Source of the DNA: Endomicrobium sp.
Lineage (GTDB): Bacteria > Elusimicrobiota > Endomicrobiia > Endomicrobiales > Endomicrobiaceae
Length of the DNA: 9,378 nucleotides
Direction of reading: 5' to 3'
NCBI GenBank assembly: GCA_031277075.1
Contig: JAISLV010000126.1
Coordinates: 1 to 9,378 of the forward strand
The notes below the pieces were generated by a model. That model saw nothing but the letters and a program-made list of their open reading frames with translations, was not told the origin of the DNA and did no database searches. A program made the translations under genes and the position numbers. Shown piece by piece: positions 1 through 7,400 of the stretch. Every line of letters begins with the position of its first letter. The stretch's first letter is position 1.

Positions 1-600
1 TAAATATTCTGTGTTAAATTCTTGTATTTGAGATAAAGTAGAATATCCGTATAAAGCGGCGGCGCACTTTACCCCCGCCGCTTTTGCCGCTTTAAAATCG
101 TTTGCGCTGTCGCCGATCATAAGGGTTTTGCTTTTATAAGTTTGCGCATTTTTTATTAAATCTAATATCGGCTGCGGGTCTGGTTTTTTTACGCCTATAG
201 TATCGCCGCCCCACACTTCTACAAAATATTTTAAAAGCCCTAATCTGTCTAAAATTTCTTTAGAAAACGTCTCCGTTTTATTTGAAAGCACGGCTTTTTT
301 TACGCCTTTAAGAGCTTCCAGCGTTTCAGATACCGAATCGTAAGGTTTTGTTGTGTCTGTAAGGCATTTTCCATAGTAAAACCTGAATTTTTCAAGCGCG
401 TCTTCGCGGTTTTTTAAAGTTTCTCCCGGGACAACTCTTTCTACAAGCGATTTTATTCCGCTGCCAAGGCAGGCTCTTACTTGGTCTATATCTAAAGGCG
501 AAAAGTTAAATTCCCTGCGCACGCAATTAACAGCCGAAGTTATATCTCTTTGAGAATCTATAAGCGTTCCGTCTAAATCAAAAATTATAAAGTCAAACAT
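1..600 (-). CDS. gph: HAD-family hydrolase, phosphoglycolate phosphatase-like (3' end cut by window edge)
   Basis: Two hundred codons are readable from ATG 600-598 to the window edge with no stop; the family's usual 210-225 residues imply only a short C-terminal tail is missing. HAD motif I is FDLDGTLIDS (nucleophile Asp8, acid/base Asp10), motif II is VLSNK (Ser106), motif III is the Lys of KKPDP (about Lys139), and motif IV is GDSANDF (Asp164, Asp168), the Mg2+ site. Residues about 15-85 form a small helical C1 cap, and VRACLGSGIKSLVERVVP resembles the Gph cap. The family hydrolyses 2-phosphoglycolate; a related phosphatase (PpaX) or a beta-phosphoglucomutase relative is possible, since the cap decides substrate and cannot be resolved here. 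An in-frame ATG at 612-610 would add MGLG; 600 is preferred because GGGG lies 6 nt before it and motif I then sits at the usual position. Only 24 nt separate it from the glgP stop, with no terminator, so the two are probably co-transcribed. Cytosolic. Confidence 0.85.
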   Translation of the reverse strand, partial: MFDFIIFDLDGTLIDSQRDITSAVNCVRREFNFSPLDIDQVRACLGSGIKSLVERVVPGETLKNREDALEKFRFYYGKCLTDTTKPYDSVSETLEALKGVKKAVLSNKTETFSKEILDRLGLLKYFVEVWGGDTIGVKKPDPQPILDLIKNAQTYKSKTLMIGDSANDFKAAKAAGVKCAAALYGYSTLSQIQEFNTEYL

Positions 601-624
601 ACCTAGCCCCATATGTTGCCGCGT

Positions 625-3225
625 TTATTTCTGCCATTTTATCATTTCCGGTATATATTGCGCCTGCATACAATATTGGGGCAAAGCCCTTATAGTATAA
701 GCGCAACGACCAACTTTATTTAGCGGAATTTTTCCTTCGTAGACGTAATTGTCGCCTTCTTTTGAAACAAGACGCATTTCGTAGACTTCCTGCTGGCTCA
801 TAACGCCTGTTGTAGTGATATAGCCGCTGTAAATTTGGACGCTTAAATCTTCCGGCGCAATTTCGCCCAAATAAACTTTAGCCTGAATAATCATATCGCT
901 TGATATTTTTATTTCGTCATGGACATTGTCTTGAGAAGAAATAATTTTTACAGAACTCCAGTTTTTTTTCAAATTGGCATACCATTGCGCTTTTTTCTTT
1001 GCGCAGGCAAAATCGTCTTTAGAAAGTTTAACGTGATCTAGCGCCGTAGGGATATAAAATTTTTTAGTATATTCTTCTATCATTCTGTTAGTGTTAAACA
1101 CAGGACCTAAAGTTTGCATAGCGGATTTCATCTTTTTTATCCAGCCGCGCGGTATGCCGTCTAAGCCGCGCGTAAAATAAAGAGGAACTATCTCATTTTC
1201 AAGCGTTTCATAAATTGCGCTGCTTTCAACGTCGTCTTGAGATTTTCTGTCCGCGTAAGTATCTAGAGAACCTATAGTCCAGCCGTTTTCGCCGTTGTAT
1301 CCTTCGCACCACCAGCCGTCTAAAACGCTGAAATTTATTACGCCGTTGACGGCGGCTTTCATGCCGCTTGTGCCGGAGGCTTCTTCGGGTCTTAAAGGAT
1401 TGTTAAGCCAAATGTCTGCGCCTTGAACTAAATAATGCGCGACGTTCATGTCGTAATCTTCCAAAAATACCACTTTATGTTTAAGTTCATTATCGCTTGA
1501 AAGATTTACTATTTGTTTAATAATATCTTTTCCGTTATTGTCTTGAGGATGGGCTTTGCCGGCTATTATAATTTGGACGGGATTTTCTTTGTTGGTAAGA
1601 ATTTTTTTGATTCTTTCTAAATCTCTGAAAATTAAATTGCCGCGCTTGTATGAAGCAAAACGTCTTGCAAAACCTATTGTAAGCGCTTCGGGGTCTAAAA
1701 CTTCGTCGGCATAACTTACGGCTTTTTGCGAAAGCCCGCGCCTTTCAAGCTGATGTCTAAGCCTTGCTCTTGCAAAAGAGACAAGCCTTTCTCTTCTTCT
1801 TTCATGGCTTCTCCAAAGTTCTGCGTCTGGAATATGTATTATTCTATTCCAAATAGTGTGGTCTGCGGGTTCGTCTTTCCACGACGATCCCAAATATCTG
1901 TCAAATAACCCTGCAAATTCATATGATATCCACGTATTTGTGTGTATGCCGTTTGTAATATGAGTTATCGGCACTTCCTTTCTTGGCAAACCGTCCCAAA
2001 TTTTTGACCACATATCTCTAGAAACCGTCGCATGCAGCCTGCTGACGCCGTTTGCTTTATTTGTCATTCTTAAAGCTAAAATCGTCATTGAAAAATTTGC
2101 GTCCTGCTTAATTGATTCAAAAGAAAAACTTCCGAGCTTTAAAAAACTTTCCTTTGAAACATTGAACTTTTTTAAAAACGGCTCAAAATATTTTAATACA
2201 AGGTCGTCGGCAAACATTTCATTGCCCGCAGGAACGGGCGTGTGCGTAGTAAAAACGCATCCGCTTTTTACAAGCTCAAAAGCCTCGTCAACCGACAAAC
2301 CGTCGTCTTCAACATAACGTCTTAGCTTTTCAAATAGAAGAAACGCGGAATGTCCCTCGTTTATATGTATTACATCGGGCTTTATATTGAGCGCGTTAAG
2401 AAGTTTTATTCCGCCTATGCCAAGCACAAGCTCTTGTCTTATGCGCATATCTCTGTCTCCGCCGTATAATTGCCCCGTAATTTCGCGCGCTTCGGGCTGA
2501 TTTTTATCAAAATCAGTATCTAAAAGATATAGAGGCGCTCTTCCTACCTGTAATTTCCACACTCTTGCGTAAATAGGATTTTTTGGAACGTCTATACAAA
2601 CTATCAGCCGCGTTCCATCGGGATTTTTGACGGGCTGAAAAGGCAGGCGCGAAAAAATATTTTCATTGTATTCTTCTTGCTGCCAGCCGTCGTAACTTAA
2701 ATATTGTTTAAAATACCCGTATCTGTAAAGGAGACCTACGCCTACAAGAGGCAGCCCTAAATCGCTTGCGGATTTTAAATGGTCGCCCGACAAAACGCCA
2801 AGCCCGCCCGAATAAATGGGAACGCTTTCGTGTATGGCAAATTCCGTTGAAAAATACGCAAACTGCAAATTGGAATGTTGCGCGCACTCTCTGCTATACC
2901 ATGTTTTCATGGTCATATATTTTGTCAAATCGGCGTTTACTCTTTCCATGTGAGAAATAAAACTTCCGTCGGAAGCGACTTTTTCAAGCCGTTCTTGGCT
3001 GACCATTCCCAAAATAGCTTTAGGGTTGTGGTAAGATTCTTCCCAAACGTCTCTGTCAAGCCTTCTAAAAAGTTCTACGGCGTCGCTGTTCCAGCACCAC
3101 CACATATTGTCGGCTATCGTAAGCAAAGGAGACAAAATTTCTGGCAAATTGGGAACAGTGACAAAAGTCTTTGCCTCTTTTGAAATAAAAGTCTCCTGCT
3201 GCTCGTTAAACAAATCAAGTTTCAT
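625..3225 (-). CDS. glgP: Glycogen/alpha-glucan phosphorylase, DUF3417-containing GT35 type
   Basis: An 866-residue, PLP-dependent enzyme that splits alpha-1,4-glucan with phosphate to give glucose-1-phosphate, acting in the cytosol in glycogen breakdown. Residues about 22-110 form the DUF3417 N-terminal domain (NMWWCWNSDAVELF). The phosphorylase core follows: YSGGLGVLSGD (138-148), HINEGHSAF (287-295), TTHTPVPAGNEMF (326-338), TNGIHTNTW (424-432), FARRFASYKR (519-528, equivalent to the phosphate-site KRxxxYKR stretch of classical phosphorylases), GKAHPQD (556-562) and EASGTSGMKAAVNG (615-628), where Lys623 is the expected Schiff-base lysine for PLP. A beta-rich tail of about 100 residues (765-866) is common in long members of TIGR02094. 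All key residues appear intact and the length is normal for this subfamily. The start is fixed by GAGGAG (3231-3236), 5 nt upstream. It has its own promoter and is followed after 24 nt by gph. The shorter classical GlgP/MalP group is excluded by the DUF3417 domain. Confidence 0.97.
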   Translation of the reverse strand: MKLDLFNEQQETFISKEAKTFVTVPNLPEILSPLLTIADNMWWCWNSDAVELFRRLDRDVWEESYHNPKAILGMVSQERLEKVASDGSFISHMERVNADLTKYMTMKTWYSRECAQHSNLQFAYFSTEFAIHESVPIYSGGLGVLSGDHLKSASDLGLPLVGVGLLYRYGYFKQYLSYDGWQQEEYNENIFSRLPFQPVKNPDGTRLIVCIDVPKNPIYARVWKLQVGRAPLYLLDTDFDKNQPEAREITGQLYGGDRDMRIRQELVLGIGGIKLLNALNIKPDVIHINEGHSAFLLFEKLRRYVEDDGLSVDEAFELVKSGCVFTTHTPVPAGNEMFADDLVLKYFEPFLKKFNVSKESFLKLGSFSFESIKQDANFSMTILALRMTNKANGVSRLHATVSRDMWSKIWDGLPRKEVPITHITNGIHTNTWISYEFAGLFDRYLGSSWKDEPADHTIWNRIIHIPDAELWRSHERRRERLVSFARARLRHQLERRGLSQKAVSYADEVLDPEALTIGFARRFASYKRGNLIFRDLERIKKILTNKENPVQIIIAGKAHPQDNNGKDIIKQIVNLSSDNELKHKVVFLEDYDMNVAHYLVQGADIWLNNPLRPEEASGTSGMKAAVNGVINFSVLDGWWCEGYNGENGWTIGSLDTYADRKSQDDVESSAIYETLENEIVPLYFTRGLDGIPRGWIKKMKSAMQTLGPVFNTNRMIEEYTKKFYIPTALDHVKLSKDDFACAKKKAQWYANLKKNWSSVKIISSQDNVHDEIKISSDMIIQAKVYLGEIAPEDLSVQIYSGYITTTGVMSQQEVYEMRLVSKEGDNYVYEGKIPLNKVGRCAYTIRALPQYCMQAQYIPEMIKWQK

Positions 3226-3230
3226 TTTTA

Positions 3231-3236
3231 CTCCTC
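3231..3236 (-). promoter_or_regulatory. Shine-Dalgarno of glgP
   Basis: Reading the minus strand, GAGGAG sits 5 nt before the ATG at 3225-3223. It is the strongest ribosome-binding site in the window and fixes the glgP start, predicting good translation of the phosphorylase. Confidence 0.8.
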
Positions 3237-3258
3237 GTTAAAAAATATATAATTCCTA

Positions 3259-3287
3259 ATAATATCAAATTTATATTTTTTAGGCAA
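3259..3287 (-). promoter_or_regulatory. Predicted sigma70-type promoter of glgP
   Basis: On the minus strand a -35 box TTGCCT (3287-3282) and a -10 box TATTAT (3264-3259) are separated by exactly 17 nt. Transcription would start near 3252, giving an untranslated leader of about 27 nt that contains the GAGGAG ribosome-binding site. The surrounding DNA is very AT-rich, so chance matches occur, but the spacing and position fit well. It would give glgP-gph a transcript independent of comF. Confidence 0.55.
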
Positions 3288-3330
3288 AAATATGTTCTGA
3301 AATACTTCTAAAAAATACATTCTGAAATAC
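3286..3330. repeat. Two-copy direct repeat (25-bp period) next to the glgP promoter
   Basis: Plus-strand 3286-3305 and 3311-3330 match at 18 of 20 bases, both ending in TTCTGAAATAC. Within them AAATAY hexamers start at 3288, 3300, 3313 and 3325, that is every 12-13 bp. The array touches the predicted -35 box and lies upstream of it, where regulator sites often lie. No known operator is recognised; it could also be AT-rich sequence drift. Confidence 0.6.
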
Positions 3331-3367
3331 ATTTTTTGGTTTTAAAAACTTTGCGGGCGGACAGTTG

Positions 3368-4081
3368 TCAGCCTCTGGCAAGAGACAGGGCGTAGACTTT
3401 TTTTGCGCCGAACTTTTTTAATACGGCAGCGCAGGCGGATACGGTAGCGCCTGTGGTTACTATATCGTCAACTAGAAGTATGTTTTTTTTACGAGTCAGT
3501 TCTCCGTTTTTTACAAGAAATGAATTTTTTATGTTTTTTGCGCGCTCTTCTTTTGAAAGCTGAAACTGAGGTTTTGTCATCTTTTTTCTGTAAAGTATGT
3601 TTGAAAAAACAGGTATCCCGCTCAGTTTTGAAATTTCGCGGCTTAAAACTTCAGCTTGATTATAGCCTCTTTTTATACGTCTTATTATGTTTAACGGAAC
3701 TGGAATAATGCAGTCTGTTTTATCGTAAAAAGGAAGTTCTTTAAATTTATTTGCCATCTGCGCTCCAAAATCTTTTGCTAAAAACGCTCTGTCTAAATAT
3801 TTAAACTTTAAAATAAGTTTCCTCAACGCGCCTTTGTATAAATACACGGAATATATTGCGTCTGCGCAAATTTCAGACGGATGTTTTGCGCATCTGTAGC
3901 AATGCTCCCCTCCGTCTTTTCAAGGCGCGCCGCATTTTTTGCATGTAAACCCTGTAATTTTAGGCAAAGCGTTTAAACAAGACGGGCAAATTCTTCCATT
4001 GTAAGAAACGCTTAAATCTGCGCCGCAGGAAGAACATGTTATAGGGAAAATGAAAGATAGTATTTGCGAAATGATTTTCAT
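3368..4081 (-). pseudogene. comF: ComF family protein (zinc-finger plus phosphoribosyltransferase), interrupted by in-frame TGA at codon 54
   Basis: From ATG 4081-4079, which has AAGGA 5 nt upstream, the frame reads 237 codons of a ComF protein to TGA 3370-3368, with one internal TGA at 3922-3920. Before it lie C16xxC19, C32xxC35 and C47xxC50-GAP; after it, KDGGEHC61YRC64, so all eight zinc-ligand cysteines survive. The phosphoribosyltransferase domain follows (about 79-237), with IIPVPL, GYNQAE, the linker KPQFQLSKEERAKN and the PRPP loop ILLVDDIVTTGATV (about 201-214), ending in SLARG as ComF proteins normally do. ComF is a cytosolic protein needed for DNA uptake in competent bacteria. The 159-codon downstream piece could start at GTG 3847, but no Shine-Dalgarno precedes it, so separate expression is doubtful. 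The gene is otherwise undecayed: the stop is a very recent nonsense mutation, a sequencing error, or less likely UGA readthrough. UGA reassignment is unlikely because TGA also ends this gene at the usual family C-terminus. Confidence 0.85.
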
Positions 4082-4086
4082 AAAAA

Positions 4087-4091
4087 TCCTT
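4087..4091 (-). promoter_or_regulatory. Shine-Dalgarno of comF
   Basis: AAGGA on the minus strand lies 5 nt before ATG 4081-4079. It supports the full-length comF start upstream of the internal TGA, rather than the GTG at 3847 downstream of it, which has no such site. Confidence 0.65.
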
Positions 4092-4119
4092 GAACGGGAA
4101 AAAAGAAGTTAAGCAGCTA

Positions 4120-4229
4120 GGCAAAAACAACTACGAACGGCAAACAGCAGACCCTGAAACAAGTTCAGGGTGACGGGCAAAAGCAACGACGAACGGCAAA
4201 CGGCAGACACTGAAACGAGTTTAGCATGA
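4120..4229. repeat. Tandem duplication of a 54-bp repeat unit
   Basis: Plus-strand 4120-4173 and 4176-4229 are two copies in direct orientation with a 56-bp period, matching at 46 of 54 bases. Each unit runs from GGCAAAA through ACGAACGGCAAAC to a palindromic end beginning GCAGAC. The first copy keeps the palindrome (ACCCTGAA/TTCAGGGT); the second has decayed on one arm (TTTAGCAT), so it no longer folds well. Confidence 0.8.
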
Positions 4230-4290
4230 TGAATTAACGGCAACGGCAAGTATTTCTTGTCTGTCACCCTGAACTTGTTTCTGGGTCTGC
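4147..4290. repeat. Inverted pair of palindromic dispersed-repeat copies
   Basis: Plus-strand 4147-4174 and the reverse complement of 4263-4290 match at 27 of 28 bases, leaving 88 bp between the arms. Each arm is itself a near-palindrome: ACCCTGAA (4151-4158) pairs with TTCAGGGT (4164-4171) across a 5-nt loop, while the second arm has one mismatch. A third, degenerate copy lies between them at about 4203-4229. The layout is typical of REP/MITE-like intergenic elements. From memory, and unchecked here, the ACCCTGAA...TTCAGGGT core recurs between genes in many unrelated bacteria. Confidence 0.8.
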
Positions 4291-4326
4291 TGTGTCTCAG
4301 TAGTTTTGTTATTCCTTTTTTCTGTA

Positions 4327-4379
4327 ATACCCGAAAGAGCATTGCCCCGAAGAGACATTGTCTCTCGTCTGTCGGGTAT
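4327..4379. repeat. Second palindromic unit (nested hairpin)
   Basis: ATACCCGA (4327-4334) pairs with TCGGGTAT (4372-4379), and inside it AGAGAC (4351-4356) pairs with GTCTCT (4360-4365) over a 3-nt loop. It lies just downstream of the SprA-like gene and could help end or protect its transcript, but no T-run follows the stem on the minus strand, so it is not called a terminator. With the repeats at 4120-4290 it fills most of the 339-bp gap between comF and the SprA-like gene (4082-4420), in which I see no convincing gene or promoter. Confidence 0.6.
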
Positions 4380-4420
4380 CTGCCTTTTGCCGCTACTATG
4401 CCTCTATGCATCATCCGTTC

Positions 4421-7400
4421 CTAAAACTGTATTGTCAATTTTGTAACAAGCGTTAAATCTGTGTAGTTTAAGTCTGAATTATAGGAATATTCAAAACGCT
4501 CAAAAGAGCCGCCCAGCAAAAATCTGAAATATTTTGATATTTCGTAATCTGCGTTTAGCGACAATCCGTAATTTGTGTTATTGTCGGTTTCAATGTTTAA
4601 TTCGGAAGACTGCGAAATATATTTTATTTGCGATTCTACCATCATTCTGTTTTTTAAAGGGATTATTTTATTTATTATAGGTATTTTTAGTCCAGCTGGA
4701 AAATTTAAGTCTGAATTTATCTGGCAGAGAAAACTGTTTTTGAGCGTCTGAACCGATAATTTGCCGTCTGCGTTTTTTTGCCATCTGTCTTCGTTTTCGT
4801 ATCTCAAGCTCATTCTCCACTTTCCCAAAGTAAGCGCGCCTTGCCCGGCAATTCTTCTGTCTTTTGAATCTAAAAGCGGCGATAAAGTAAAATAATCGTC
4901 GGCGTCGCCGTTTATATTTTCAAAAGAAAAATATAAATCTATGAACTTAAAAAGCTTACACCTGTAATCTGCTCCATACATTATATTATTTGAATATGAT
5001 ATTCCATATGTCGTTATGTCTTTATCATTGTATTTGAAGTTTAGCTGAGTGTCGCTCATCCACTTGATTTGTCCGAAAAAACCTTCAATGCCCGATATTC
5101 CTATAAGCAAATCAGGCCATATCTGCGTAAAAATGTCCGTTGCAGTTCCCGTAATATAAGAATTTTCGCCGCCTTCGGTATAAGTAAAGTTTGCGGTAAG
5201 AGATTTTAAAGGCAATAAAAAGCCTGAAAACGAAAACGCTTCAAAAGGCATGTATCGCCCGCTTACTCTTATATCGTTTCTGTTTAAAATAGTTTTTACC
5301 ATATACGAAGAAGAGGAATACGACGGCAAAATTTCCATAAGGATATTGTCTCTTATCCAGAGTTTGTCTGAAGCAAAACCTATAGACTTAAAATTTTTGT
5401 CGACATTATCGTAAGAATCTGAATCTTGCATTCTGTAATAAGCGGAAAAAGATAAAGTTTTTAAAAACCGCGAAGCGGATATATCGTAAGCGTTCAAATT
5501 CCAAGAAATTTCCCCCGTTCCGTTTCTTTCAATATATTTTTTTTGACCGGGCGCTTCTGAATAAGCCGTCGCCGTTCCTAAAGCAATATTGTAATTTTCT
5601 CTTGTGTTTATGCTGTAAGTAAACGTAGGGCTAAACCAGCTTGCTATGCCCATAGACATACTTGCGCCTACCGTTTGATTTAAAGTTTTATCGTATTCAA
5701 TTTCTCTGTTTTTGTAATACTGTCTGTTTTTTTCTTTTACTGTGTCTATTAAATACGAAGGCGAAAAAGTTATTCCTTTTGAAAATTTAAACGGCAGTTT
5801 AACGGCAAAAGTATTTCTTTTTTCAAGCGTGTGATAATCTGAAATTTTTATATATTCGTTTAAAGCGTCTAATCCTAAAAACGAATCCGCGTTTGAAACA
5901 GATTCGCGCGGGGAATCTCTGTAATAAGAGCTTGCCATAGAGGCGTCTGCGGTAAGATTTTGCGGCAATAGCGGAAAAACTACAGGATTGTTGTAGACTA
6001 CAGTTGCGCCTACGGTCTCTCTATCTTCTAGACGTTTTAAATTTTCGGTGTCAATTATAGAGCGGTTATAGCGCGCCGCAATTTGCGGCAAATCAACGCC
6101 TAAATTTAAATTAGTTTCGGCGTTTGCCGAATATGAAACTACGGTTCCCTGCTCGTTAATAGAAACTAAATTAGATTCGTTTGCGCTCACTTTGGGCGTA
6201 TAAGTTTTTATTTTTGAAATGTCGGCTCTTATAGGCAAAATATTTAAAGTTTCCGTTTTTACGCCTTCAAAGTGCAAGTAGGCTCTGTCTTCGCTGTAAT
6301 CTCTGTTGTATACTCCCGCGCTAACCGTTTGAAAATCCCTGTTTGAATTTTTTCTATAAACTCCTCCCGTAACCGCTCCTATTGTTTTATTTCCGTTCCA
6401 GCGCAAAGAGCCGCCTGCTTTCCAAGCTAAACCGTCAAGCGTTTTGCTTCCTTTTACGTGTATTTCGTTAAACCATATTTGTCGGTCAGGCGAAGAAGAC
6501 TGCACGGAAACTACGCCCAAAGTTATCTGCGAAATTTTTTCAAGAGACGGAGTTCCCGTAACGCTTATTTTTGCTCCGGGTTCTGAAGACGACCAAGAGT
6601 TCGCTCTGCCCGCGCCTTTTTGGTCTATCGTTATAAGTTTCCAGTCGTTCCAGCTTGTATCGGCTGATTTTACTACAGAAAATTCAAAATAATTATTGTC
6701 GTTTCCGCCTGCGCGGAAAACTATTGTATCGCCTATGTTTGCATATTTTGCATAGACAAAAAATCTTATGCTGTCGTATTTTGAAATATCAAGCCCGTCG
6801 CCCGAATAGACTGATTTTGCAAAAAATTGGTCGCCCGCTAAAGGATTGGAATACGCCAATTTCAACGACTGTTCATCTTTTCTAACGCCGCTGTCAATAT
6901 CGTAAAGGTCGCGGTAATAACTGTTTGTCATAAGCGAAACGTAATCTGTGTCAGAATTGCCTATTGAAGAAACTTTAAAATCTGAAATATGAGTTCCCGT
7001 TTCTTCCCATTTATTGCTCGTAATTGCGATTTTTCCTATTGTGATTTTTCCTTTTTCCGCAGAATTTCGGACTATTCTCAAACGTAAAATTCTTATGTTT
7101 TTCCAGTTTTCTGGCGCGGACATAGTGTTTATAGGAATTCTTATCTGACGCCAACCATTATATGGCGGTTTTTTCATATCGCTCCCTTGAGTTTTTACGT
7201 TGACACTTCCCGCGACATCTTCATGCCTGTCTAAAATTCCATTTCTATTTAAATCTTCCGTGTCTAATTTCCCATTGTGCGCGCCTATATATGACGTAGT
7301 TCCGTCGTAATTTAAATAAGGCTGTCCCGTGTCTTCCCAAGGGCTTAAAACTCCGTTATTGTCTTTGTCTTCAGTGTCTAAAATGCCGTTATTGTCGGCG

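Noticed and set aside
3368..3847. The 159-codon GTG-initiated ORF as an independent, functional phosphoribosyltransferase.
   Set aside because: The frame continues upstream through conserved ComF zinc-finger sequence to an ATG with a proper Shine-Dalgarno, and no ribosome-binding site precedes the GTG. It is better read as the 3' part of a broken comF.
3920..3922. TGA read as selenocysteine or as a reassigned sense codon.
   Set aside because: ComF is not a known selenoprotein family and this position is not a cysteine in the eight-cysteine pattern. No selenocysteine-type stem-loop was evident just after the TGA by eye, and TGA also serves as the terminal stop of the same gene.
4120..4290. 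The repeat cluster as a CRISPR array.
   Set aside because: There are only two direct copies, they are 54 bp long and diverged, separated by 2 bp, with no unique spacers and no cas genes nearby.
4351..4365. Hairpin AGAGAC-ATT-GTCTCT as a rho-independent terminator for the SprA-like gene.
   Set aside because: The stem is short and is not followed by a T-run in the direction of transcription; it fits better as the core of a repeat unit.
4109..4414. A 101-codon minus-strand ORF starting just after the SprA-like stop, with AGGAA (4418-4422) 3-6 nt before its two tandem ATG codons.
   Set aside because: Almost all of it is translated repeat DNA: the second hairpin unit gives its first third and the three palindromic repeat copies give HSRPRNKFRVTD, HHAKLVSVSAV and VTLNLFQGLL. 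No protein family is recognised and the composition is unlike a folded protein. The good Shine-Dalgarno is the only support; expression could be tested by ribosome profiling.
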